Shown: positions 1-5,371, numbered from the stretch's first letter. The stretch is 8,887 nt of DNA from Erysipelotrichaceae bacterium (GCA_016302195.1 JAEDOA010000056.1:1-8887), one strand, 5' to 3'. Numbers and translations are program-made. Notes: a model not told the origin generated them from the letters alone.

Positions 1-4
1 GCTA

Positions 5-37
5 ATTATATTATACACCCCTATTTAGCACTGTCAA
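5..37 (-). promoter_or_regulatory. Leftward sigma-A-type promoter for a gene beyond the left edge
   Basis: On the minus strand a perfect TTGACA (plus positions 32-37) is followed 16 bases later by a perfect TATAAT (plus 10-15); a second TATAAT overlaps at 5-10. Transcription would start at about positions 1-4 and leave the window to the left, so the gene itself is not visible. The -35 box lies inside the CIRCE operator, the expected arrangement for an HrcA-repressed heat-shock operon. That the target is hrcA-grpE-dnaK, groESL or a clp gene is inference from the operator alone. Confidence 0.7.
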
Positions 38-51
38 TACTAAAGTGCTAA
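25..51. promoter_or_regulatory. CIRCE operator (HrcA binding site)
   Basis: The sequence reads TTAGCACTG, nine spacer bases, then AAGTGCTAA. The established CIRCE consensus is TTAGCACTC-N9-GAGTGCTAA, so 16 of 18 arm positions match and the 27-base geometry is exact; only the innermost pair differs, leaving two 8-base arms. CIRCE is bound by the heat-shock repressor HrcA. It covers the -35 of the leftward promoter and ends about 7 bases before the position expected for the -35 of the rightward cobW promoter, so its main target is probably the leftward operon. Confidence 0.85.
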
Positions 52-77
52 AAAATATATTATTTTTTGTAAAATAG

Positions 78-86
78 TGCTAGAAT
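78..86 (+). promoter_or_regulatory. Extended -10 promoter of the GTPase pair
   Basis: TGC directly precedes TAGAAT (81-86), an extended -10 element. No good -35 box is present at the usual distance (58-63 is AT-only), which is common for extended -10 promoters. Transcription would start near 93, giving a leader of about 20 bases before the ATG at 113, with AAGGAG at 100-105 as ribosome binding site. The element overlaps a second AGTGCTA half-site (76-82) resembling a CIRCE arm. Confidence 0.5.
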
Positions 87-112
87 AGTTTAAGTAATAA
101 AGGAGAGCTTAT

Positions 113-1285
113 ATGAAAACTAAAATTGATATATTTTCAGGATTTTTGGGAGCTGGAAAAACAACTCTAATAAGAAAATTAATAAATGAAGCATATCGTA
201 ATGAAAAAATTGTTTTGATTGAAAATGAATTCGGTGAGATTTCGATAGATTCTGATTTCTTAGCAGATGCTGGGGTCAAGATTAAGGAAATGAGTCAGGG
301 ATGTATCTGCTGTTCTTTGGTTGGTGATTTTACTCAATCATTAAAACTGGTACTTGATCAATATCAACCTGAAAGAATTATTATTGAACCAAGTGGAGTT
401 GGTAAATTATCAGATGTTATTAAGGCAGTTAGCAAAGTTGTCAGCGATGATGTTGTATTAAATAGCTATACAACAGTTGTAGATGCTAATAAAATGCTGA
501 TGTACAGCAAGAATTTTGGTGAATTCTATAATGACCAGATAAAGAGTGCAAATTGTATTATTATCAGTAGATCACAACAGGTTTCACAACAAAAGCTTGC
601 CGATATTTGCGATTTAATAAAAGAAGTTAACCCAACTGCGACAATTATCACAACGCAATGGGATAAATTAGATGGAAAAACTATTGTTGATACTATGGAA
701 CATAAGGAAAGTGTTCAATCTGATATTAACGAGCTTACTGAACAACTAAATTGTCAACATCATCATCACCATGACGAAAATGAAGAGTGTTGTTGTCACC
801 ACCACCATGACGAAAATGAAGAGTGTTGTTGTCACCATAATCATGATGATCACCAGTGCTGCTGTGATCACGATGATGAAAACGATGAGCATGATCACCA
901 TCATCACCACCACCATGACGAGGATGAAGAATGTTGTTGTCACCATGATCATGATGATAATGAGTGCTGCTGTGATCACGATGAGCATGATCACCATCAT
1001 CACCATGCAGAAGAAGTATTCTCTTCTTGGGGCAATCAAACAAGTAAAATTTACAGCAAGCAACAAGTTGAATCTATTCTTGAGAAATTATCAGATGAAA
1101 AGCAATATGGAATAGTTTTAAGAGCAAAAGGAATTCTTCAATGTGAAGATGATAAATGGATTTACTTTGATTATGTACCAAATGAAATTGATATTAGAGA
1201 AGGTAATCCTATTGCGATGTCAAGATATTGTGTTATCGGTTCAAAGATTAATGAGGAAGCATTGGAGAGATTATTTGAGGAATAG
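113..1285 (+). CDS. CobW/COG0523 G3E-family GTPase, putative metallochaperone with Cys/His-rich insert
   Basis: A 390-residue G3E GTPase of the CobW/P47K (COG0523) family, whose members use GTP hydrolysis to deliver metals such as zinc or cobalt to client proteins in the cytoplasm. Walker A is GFLGAGKTT (10-18), the family metal motif is C64-I-C66-C67, and the G3 region is E92-P-S-G. The usual NKxD guanine-specificity motif is replaced by S-R-S-Q (152-155). Residues 214-298 are a linker holding 32 His, 16 Cys (five CCC triplets at 226, 238, 249, 274 and 285) and many Asp/Glu. The CobW C-terminal domain follows (about 305-388, with RAKGIL and WIYFDYVP). ATG 113 is preceded by AAGGAG at 7 bases. 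It is followed after 8 bases by a second G3E-like gene, so the pair is probably co-transcribed. The metal is not determined; no Zur box was seen upstream. Confidence 0.93.
   Translation: MKTKIDIFSGFLGAGKTTLIRKLINEAYRNEKIVLIENEFGEISIDSDFLADAGVKIKEMSQGCICCSLVGDFTQSLKLVLDQYQPERIIIEPSGVGKLSDVIKAVSKVVSDDVVLNSYTTVVDANKMLMYSKNFGEFYNDQIKSANCIIISRSQQVSQQKLADICDLIKEVNPTATIITTQWDKLDGKTIVDTMEHKESVQSDINELTEQLNCQHHHHHDENEECCCHHHHDENEECCCHHNHDDHQCCCDHDDENDEHDHHHHHHHDEDEECCCHHDHDDNECCCDHDEHDHHHHHAEEVFSSWGNQTSKIYSKQQVESILEKLSDEKQYGIVLRAKGILQCEDDKWIYFDYVPNEIDIREGNPIAMSRYCVIGSKINEEALERLFEE
767..1006 (+). repeat. Nested in-frame tandem duplication coding the Cys/His-rich metal-binding array
   Basis: Three head-to-tail units can be aligned. 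A 36-base unit (767-802, HHDENEECCCHH) repeats at 803-838 with one base difference. A longer 108-base unit (803-910, 36 residues) is immediately followed by a 96-base copy (911-1006, 32 residues), which lacks four codons equivalent to Asp-Glu-Asn-Asp. All steps are multiples of 3, so the frame is kept. The near identity suggests recent expansion by slippage or unequal recombination, and copy number may vary between strains. Confidence 0.9.
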
Positions 1286-1293
1286 GGGTAGAT

Positions 1294-2244
1294 ATGCAGA
1301 TTAATGAGATTCCTGTTTATGTTTTTACCGGTTTTCTTGAGGCTGGAAAAACAACATTTATTATTGAGAATTTGAAAAATCCAGGTTTTTCCTCAGGTGA
1401 AAGAACTCTTGTCTTAGTTTGCGAAGATGGAGAAGGACAATATGATAATCTTCCTCAAGAAGTAATGGAGACGACAAGTGTTTTATATATAGATAGCCAG
1501 GATAAATTGAACCTGGATTATCTAGAGAGTCTATATAATATCTATGATTTCGAAAGAGTCATGATTGAATACAATGGTATGTGGTCAATTAATGATTTGT
1601 ATCAAGCCTTGCCTGAAAACTGGCTGGTTGCTCAACAAATCAATTTGATTGATGCAACTACTTTTGTCAGCTACAATAACATGTTTAGAAACCTGATGGT
1701 TGAAAAGATAACTGGGGCAGAGTTTAATTTGGTTAATAGAGTAAAATATGAAGATGATGTCATGGTATATCATAAAATAATTCGAACAGTATCTCGTAGA
1801 AGTGAAATTGCCTACGAGTATATTGACGGCAAAGGAATATATGATGATATTGTTGATCCATTGCCTTTTGATTTGAATAGTGAAGTTGTAGATATTGATT
1901 TTAAGGATTATGCGTTTTTTATCAGTGATTTAGTGGAAGAAACGGAAAAGTATTTTGGCAAGAAAATCCATTTCACAGGTCAATTAAGAGCTAATAACAA
2001 GGTAAAAAGCGGTTATGTTTTTGGCAGAGAAGTAATGACATGTTGTATTGCGGATATTAAGTTTATGGGGTTACCAATTATTCTTGATTCAAAATATCAG
2101 CCAGATATGTGGTACGATGTTTATGCGCTTATCGAAAAACAAAAAGATAATCGACATTCAAAAACGATGCCAATTTTGAAGGAATATGAAATAAAAATGG
2201 TTGATATTCCAGCACAAAATCAGCAGGTTGCTACTTTTTATTAG
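1294..2244 (+). CDS. G3E-like GTPase fused to a YcgQ/TIGR03943-type (DUF1980) C-terminal domain
   Basis: A 316-residue protein whose N-terminus resembles the CobW GTPase next to it: Walker A GFLEAGKTT (13-21) and a G3-like I-E92-Y-N-G95. It lacks the CxCC metal motif and a recognisable NKxD. From about residue 217 it changes character: GKKIHFTGQL, then GREVMTCCIAD with Cys250-Cys251, a W-x-x-V strand near 273-277 and a terminal P-x-x-x-x-x-V-x-x-F-Y. That order matches my memory of the C-terminal domain of YcgQ/TIGR03943 proteins, partners of DUF318 (YcgR) permeases. It is 8 bases behind the upstream GTPase with an AGGGG site (1284-1288), implying translational coupling. A role in metal handling is inferred from the neighbour and domains; no permease is in the window. 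The GTPase call is firm, the C-terminal assignment moderate. Confidence 0.75.
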   Translation: MQINEIPVYVFTGFLEAGKTTFIIENLKNPGFSSGERTLVLVCEDGEGQYDNLPQEVMETTSVLYIDSQDKLNLDYLESLYNIYDFERVMIEYNGMWSINDLYQALPENWLVAQQINLIDATTFVSYNNMFRNLMVEKITGAEFNLVNRVKYEDDVMVYHKIIRTVSRRSEIAYEYIDGKGIYDDIVDPLPFDLNSEVVDIDFKDYAFFISDLVEETEKYFGKKIHFTGQLRANNKVKSGYVFGREVMTCCIADIKFMGLPIILDSKYQPDMWYDVYALIEKQKDNRHSKTMPILKEYEIKMVDIPAQNQQVATFY

Positions 2245-2252
2245 AAAGTATA

Positions 2253-2280
2253 TGGAAAAAGTCGCAAGTTATAGTATAAT
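2253..2280 (+). promoter_or_regulatory. Promoter of the tRNA-Thr gene
   Basis: TGGAAA (2253-2258, 4 of 6 matches to TTGACA), 16 spacer bases and a perfect TATAAT (2275-2280). The start point would be near 2287, ten bases before the mature tRNA. The -10 lies in the loop of an imperfect inverted repeat (GCAAGT at 2264-2269 with ACTTGC at 2287-2292). No terminator separates the GTPase pair from the tRNA, so read-through from upstream may also contribute. Confidence 0.6.
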
Positions 2281-2296
2281 ATCTATACTTGCATTT

Positions 2297-2373
2297 GCCG
2301 TTTTAGCTCAGTAGGTAGTAGCGCTTTCTTGGTAGGGAAGAGGTCAGCAGTTCAATTCTGCTAATCGGCACCA
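2297..2373 (+). tRNA. tRNA-Thr (anticodon GGT)
   Basis: The cloverleaf can be drawn fully: acceptor GCCGTTT (2297-2303) with AATCGGC (2363-2369), D stem GCTC/TAGC, anticodon stem CTTTC/GGAAG around loop TTGGTAG (anticodon GGT at 2331-2333), variable AGGTC, T stem AGCAG/CTGCT around TTCAATT, discriminator A2370 and encoded CCA (2371-2373). It reads ACC and ACU codons. Three departures are visible: a T-T mismatch at the fifth acceptor pair (2301/2365), an extra D-arm nucleotide giving 77 instead of 76 bases, and a C-T mismatch closing the D stem. Identity is supported by resemblance of the anticodon-to-T-arm part to the known E. coli tRNA-Thr(GGT). It is probably functional, since promoter, CCA and terminator are present. 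Confidence 0.88.
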
Positions 2374-2383
2374 GTTAGAAAAT

Positions 2384-2409
2384 AGTCCAAACTATTATTG
2401 TTTAGGACT
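2384..2409 (+). other. Hairpin between tRNA and terminator
   Basis: AGTCCAAAC (2384-2392) can pair with GTTTAGGACT (2400-2409) with one bulged A (2404) around a 7-base loop. It has no T run, so it is not a terminator; it may be a processing or stabilising structure of the tRNA 3' trailer, or chance. Confidence 0.4.
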
Positions 2410-2418
2410 TAAATCGAT

Positions 2419-2455
2419 AAGTATCAGTCTCAAAATAGGCACTGATACTTTTTTA
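2419..2455 (+). terminator. Factor-independent terminator after tRNA-Thr
   Basis: AAGTATCAGT (2419-2428) and ACTGATACTT (2441-2450) form a perfect 10-base stem around a 12-base loop, followed by TTTTAT. It ends the tRNA transcript, and possibly that of the upstream GTPase pair as well. Apart from this, the hairpin before it and the promoter at 2542-2570, the 236-base spacer 2374-2609 shows no gene that I can support. Confidence 0.85.
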
Positions 2456-2541
2456 TTCGCTAAGAAAAAAGACTATAGAATTACAAAATAGATATGTAGA
2501 ATATAAAAGTTTTAAAATTAAGCATAAAAAATATATTCCTC

Positions 2542-2570
2542 TTGGCAAAGGTTTAAAAATACTGTAGAAT
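2542..2570 (+). promoter_or_regulatory. Promoter of the DUF4272 gene inside an inverted repeat
   Basis: TTGGCA (2542-2547), a 17-base spacer and TAGAAT (2565-2570) make a good sigma-A promoter with a start near 2577. It is bracketed by a perfect 7-base inverted repeat, CTCTTGG (2539-2545) and CCAAGAG (2575-2581): one arm overlaps the -35 and the other the start point, a layout typical of operators. Confidence 0.6.
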
Positions 2571-2609
2571 TTATCCAAGAGAAAGATGGGCAATTGAGGG
2601 AGATATTCT

Positions 2610-3242
2610 ATGCTTTTTAAAAAAATTAAAAAATTGTCTGTTGCCGAAGAAATACAGAATAGATATAAAATTGTCCTTGATAATCAAGGTATTGCTATTA
2701 TTGAGCCAGGTTCATTTAGAGAAAAAACGGAGATATGCGAAAGAACTTTGGCTTGTTATTTAATTTTACAGCTGGTTTTTGATATAGTTTCTGAAAAGGA
2801 TTATTTGCATAGTCGAAATATCATTCTAGAAATAATAAGGGATAATGGTTTGGAGCAACACTTAACAAAACTTGAAAAGAGATTATTATATGGTAATTAC
2901 CAGATGGAAGATGTTTTAAATATAGTGGACCACATTGAGGTTTTTTATGGGTTATTATGGATAATCGGATTAATTGATACCGACAATATGATAACAATAG
3001 ATCAGCCATGTAATATTAAATTGGCGATTAATTCTATCAACGATTATAGCAATATAAAAAAGCTAGTAAAAAGAAGCAAAATTAGAAGTAAAAAGGAAAT
3101 AATCGAGATGCATGATTTGTTTGCTCAAATTCACACAATAGATTATAAGGATACTAATATAATAAAGCAGGTAGTTGATAATCGGCTAATTGCTTTGAAG
3201 TGGATTTTAACACAGGAAAAATTGGAACTGATTTCTGTTTAA
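2610..3242 (+). CDS. DUF4272 family protein of unknown function
   Basis: A 210-residue soluble protein with no signal peptide or clear membrane helix. Family membership rests on features remembered for DUF4272: the segment YGLLWIIGLI (113-122), corresponding to the conserved LLWALG-like block, then RSKKEIIEMHDL (159-170) and the closing NRLIALKWIL (191-200), which match the conserved 'R-S-x-E-E-I-x-x-x-D-L' and 'E-R-x-x-A-L-x-W' stretches. The biochemical function of the family is not known to me. ATG 2610 is preceded by GAGGGAG (2596-2602) at 7 bases. It has its own promoter and is separated from the tRNA by a terminator. No terminator follows, and the next gene's promoter begins 11 bases after the stop, so some read-through into the exporter operon is possible. 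Confidence 0.75.
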   Translation: MLFKKIKKLSVAEEIQNRYKIVLDNQGIAIIEPGSFREKTEICERTLACYLILQLVFDIVSEKDYLHSRNIILEIIRDNGLEQHLTKLEKRLLYGNYQMEDVLNIVDHIEVFYGLLWIIGLIDTDNMITIDQPCNIKLAINSINDYSNIKKLVKRSKIRSKKEIIEMHDLFAQIHTIDYKDTNIIKQVVDNRLIALKWILTQEKLELISV

Positions 3243-3252
3243 AAAAGTATAA

Positions 3253-3281
3253 TGGAAAAAAAGATACTGTAATATTATAAT
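3253..3281 (+). promoter_or_regulatory. Promoter of the thrE-uppP-rsmF operon, possibly giving a leaderless mRNA
   Basis: TGGAAA (3253-3258), 17 spacer bases and perfect TATAAT (3276-3281). The expected start, 6-7 bases after the -10, falls at about 3287-3288, which is the A of the first ATG. A competing arrangement, TTGGAA (3222-3227) with TATAAT (3247-3252), has a long 19-base spacer and would start near 3259. No Shine-Dalgarno sequence is present in either leader. Confidence 0.55.
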
Positions 3282-3287
3282 AGTGTT

Positions 3288-4067
3288 ATGGAAAAATTAA
3301 CCGTCAAACAACAGGAAAAACTAGTCCAGCAACTCCTTAAGATGGGGGAAAACTGTATATACTCTGGGGCAGAAATAAAAAGAGTAGAAGATATGATAAA
3401 TTTTACTGGTTATAGCTATGGAGCTAAAAACGTAAATGTTTTTGTAATTACCTCATGTATCATCTTGACTTTGAATTTTGAGGATAACCAGGTTACCTCG
3501 ACAAAAAGGATTAGACAGTTTGGTTATATCGATTTGACAAGACTGGAAAAGCTTAACGCTCTTAGTCGAAAATTGTGCAAAAAACCTATTGGTGTAGATG
3601 AACTGGAAACTGAGGTTGACAAAATTGTTGAATGTAATCAAAACATGAAAGAACTTTTTATTGGAGATTTGCTGTCATCAGGAGCTTTCGCCTTGTTTTT
3701 TGGCGGGAACCTCTACGACGTAATATTTGCTTCTTTAGTGGGAATTCTTGTTTTTTTGATGCAAAAGTATATTGAGCCAATATGCATGAATTCAATGGTT
3801 TTTAAATTTGTTGGTTGCTTTTTTACCGGATTGATTACCTGTTTTTTAGCTTACTTAATTCCGCAATGCCACCAAGACATCCTGACTATTGCTGAGGTAA
3901 TGCTATTTATTCCAGGGGTAATGTTTACTAATTCATTAAGGGACACCTTATTAGGAGATACCTTATCAGGTGCCTTACGTTTTATTGAGGCAACCTTATT
4001 GGCTGGTGCAGTTGTTTTTGGCTTTTTTGCTAGTATGTATATTTTTAAAGGATTGTTTTTATTATGA
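3288..4067 (+). CDS. ThrE/YjjP-like exporter subunit (DUF1212, COG2966)
   Basis: A 259-residue membrane protein matching the large half of split threonine/serine exporter family transporters, the YjjP type. The soluble N-terminal part (1-120) contains the conserved block GAEIKRVEDM (27-36) and a ThrE-like V-x-x-F-V-I-T-S strand (47-56). Five hydrophobic helices follow at roughly 124-140, 143-160, 170-192, 198-214 and 232-256. The family hallmark PGVMFTNSLRD (209-219) with GDTLSG (223-228) lies between the last two. The stop overlaps the start of the second half by ATGA, so the two subunits are probably made stoichiometrically. The substrate is uncertain: relatives export threonine/serine or succinate. 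ATG 3288 has no ribosome binding site but fits the family N-terminus; the next Met (residue 19) would cut into the conserved helix. Confidence 0.9.
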   Translation: MEKLTVKQQEKLVQQLLKMGENCIYSGAEIKRVEDMINFTGYSYGAKNVNVFVITSCIILTLNFEDNQVTSTKRIRQFGYIDLTRLEKLNALSRKLCKKPIGVDELETEVDKIVECNQNMKELFIGDLLSSGAFALFFGGNLYDVIFASLVGILVFLMQKYIEPICMNSMVFKFVGCFFTGLITCFLAYLIPQCHQDILTIAEVMLFIPGVMFTNSLRDTLLGDTLSGALRFIEATLLAGAVVFGFFASMYIFKGLFLL

Positions 4068-4528
4068 GCGGATATCTATTAAAATTAATTGGTGCTTTTT
4101 TTGGAAGTATGGGATTTGGTTACCTTTTTCATGTTCGCAATAGAAATTTAATTATTGGCTCTATTGGTGGGGTAATAGGTATTGTTATTTATCTTTTGTG
4201 CACCGATATGCTTAAAATCAATGTCTTTATGTCTTCCTTTATTGCTGGATTTGGCTGCGATTTATATTCAGAAATAATGGCAAGAGTATTTAAGGCACCA
4301 TCTACAACCTTCTTTATGGTTGCTTTTTTGCCACTTGTTCCTGGTGGTTCATTATATTATTGTATTGAAAATATTGTCAGTCAGAATAGTGCTTTAGCAA
4401 TTCAATTTGGCATCAAGACCTTCTTAACAGCTTTGGGTATAGCTTTAGGTATGTCTGTAGGTTGGGCATTATGCGATTTGTTAAGAAAAATAGGCTCGAT
4501 AAGAAAAAATAGATTGTATATAAAATAG
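4064..4528 (+). CDS. ThrE/YjjB-like exporter subunit (DUF3815, COG3610)
   Basis: A 154-residue, almost entirely hydrophobic protein corresponding to the small half of the split ThrE transporter (YjjB type, usually about 155 residues, so full length). Hydrophobic helices lie near 5-22, 29-47, 53-68, 83-101 and 112-139. The conserved stretch RVFKAPSTTFF (74-84), followed by PLVPGGSLYY (90-99), is diagnostic for the family. The start codon lies within the upstream stop (ATGA at 4064-4067), indicating coupled translation with its partner. A basic tail (140-154) probably faces the cytoplasm. It works only together with the YjjP-like subunit; the substrate is inferred to be an amino acid or a dicarboxylate. 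Confidence 0.9.
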   Translation: MSGYLLKLIGAFFGSMGFGYLFHVRNRNLIIGSIGGVIGIVIYLLCTDMLKINVFMSSFIAGFGCDLYSEIMARVFKAPSTTFFMVAFLPLVPGGSLYYCIENIVSQNSALAIQFGIKTFLTALGIALGMSVGWALCDLLRKIGSIRKNRLYIK

Positions 4529-4546
4529 GGGTAAGGAGAAAATAGA

Positions 4547-5371
4547 ATGTTATATTTATGGGAAATTATTAAGTCAGTGATATTGGGAGTTGTACAGGGC
4601 ATAACAGAGTATTTGCCTATTTCTTCCACTGGACATATGATATTAGTCAATGAATTTCTACATTTGAATTTTGATAGTGATTTTGTTAATACTTTTTTTG
4701 TGGTAATTCAATTAGGTTCAATAATGGCAGTAGTGGTTCTGTATTTTAAAAAGCTCTGGCCATTTGATTTCAAGCATACAACCAGCAGTGAAAGAAAAAA
4801 AGTTTGGATTCTCTGGTCAAAAGTTTTAGTTGGCTGTATTCCTGCAGGTGTAGTGGGCATTTTATTTGATGATTTTATTGATGCCTATTTGTATAAACCA
4901 ATGGTTATCGCTTTAGCATTAATTATTTATGGTATTATTTTTATCATTGTTGAGAGTTGTCATATTACTCAGTCAATGAATACTCTTGAGGATATTGATT
5001 ATATTACGGCAGCTAATATTGGCTTGTTTCAAATGCTGGCCTTGATTCCGGGAACAAGTAGAAGCGGTTCAACAGTTATCGGAGGAAGAATCCTAGGAGT
5101 ATCTAAAGAGGCGGTCTCAGAATTTTCATTCTTTATGGCTGTGCCAGTTATGGCTGGAGCGACAATGCTGAAGCTATTAAAATGCGGTTTTGGCTTTAAC
5201 ATGATCCAATGGGTGGTATTGTTAATTGGTACATTGGTTGCTTTTGTTGTTTCAGTAATTTCGATTAGATTCTTGATGAATTATATTAAAAAACACGACT
5301 TTAAAGCCTTTGGTGTTTATCGTATAGTATTAGGAATACTTGTTATTGTATATTTTGGGTTTATTAAATAG
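4547..5371 (+). CDS. uppP: Undecaprenyl-diphosphatase (bacitracin resistance protein)
   Basis: A 274-residue integral membrane phosphatase that converts undecaprenyl diphosphate to undecaprenyl phosphate, recycling the lipid carrier for peptidoglycan and teichoic acid synthesis; overexpression gives bacitracin resistance. Length matches the family (about 270). Catalytic motifs are complete: the (E/Q)xxxE box as Q17-G-I-T-E21, SSTGH ending in His30, and PGTSRSGST (168-176) with Arg172. At least seven hydrophobic helices are visible. ATG 4547 has a strong AAGGAGA (4533-4539) at 7 bases, 18 bases after the exporter stop. The next gene starts 2 bases after its stop, so it is an internal cistron of the operon. 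Confidence 0.97.
   Translation: MLYLWEIIKSVILGVVQGITEYLPISSTGHMILVNEFLHLNFDSDFVNTFFVVIQLGSIMAVVVLYFKKLWPFDFKHTTSSERKKVWILWSKVLVGCIPAGVVGILFDDFIDAYLYKPMVIALALIIYGIIFIIVESCHITQSMNTLEDIDYITAANIGLFQMLALIPGTSRSGSTVIGGRILGVSKEAVSEFSFFMAVPVMAGATMLKLLKCGFGFNMIQWVVLLIGTLVAFVVSVISIRFLMNYIKKHDFKAFGVYRIVLGILVIVYFGFIK

Noticed and set aside
1..112. Zur-type zinc operator upstream of the COG0523 gene
   Set aside because: No dyad like the Bacillus Zur box (TCGTAAT-N-ATTACGA) is present; the only clear operator is CIRCE.
767..838. 36-base direct repeats, a CRISPR-like unit length
   Set aside because: The units are contiguous without spacers, stay in frame and encode the metal-binding segment; this is a coding tandem repeat.
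735..1115. Long open frames on both strands across the His/Cys-rich repeat (735-1043 and 746-1066 minus, 771-1115 plus)
   Set aside because: They are by-products of the triplet-biased repeat: they encode low-complexity Val/Met/Thr or His/Asp/Gly runs and overlap a well-supported gene.
1585..1773. Short minus-strand open frames of about 62 codons (1585-1773, 2821-3009, 3453-3641, 7402-7590) and one of 82 codons (4402-4650)
   Set aside because: All lie antisense within confident genes, lack ribosome binding sites and show no family features.
2297..2609. tRNA-Thr as attachment site of an integrated element
   Set aside because: No repeat of the tRNA 3' end and no integrase were seen downstream; the following genes look ordinary.
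2374..2609. Riboswitch or small RNA in the spacer after tRNA-Thr
   Set aside because: Only the hairpin at 2384-2409, the terminator and the DUF4272 promoter could be supported; no conserved riboswitch core was recognised.
2297..4528. Functional link between tRNA-Thr and the ThrE-type exporter (threonine sensing)
   Set aside because: There is no T-box leader upstream of the exporter; the two are separated by a terminator and another gene, and the exporter substrate is not proven to be threonine.
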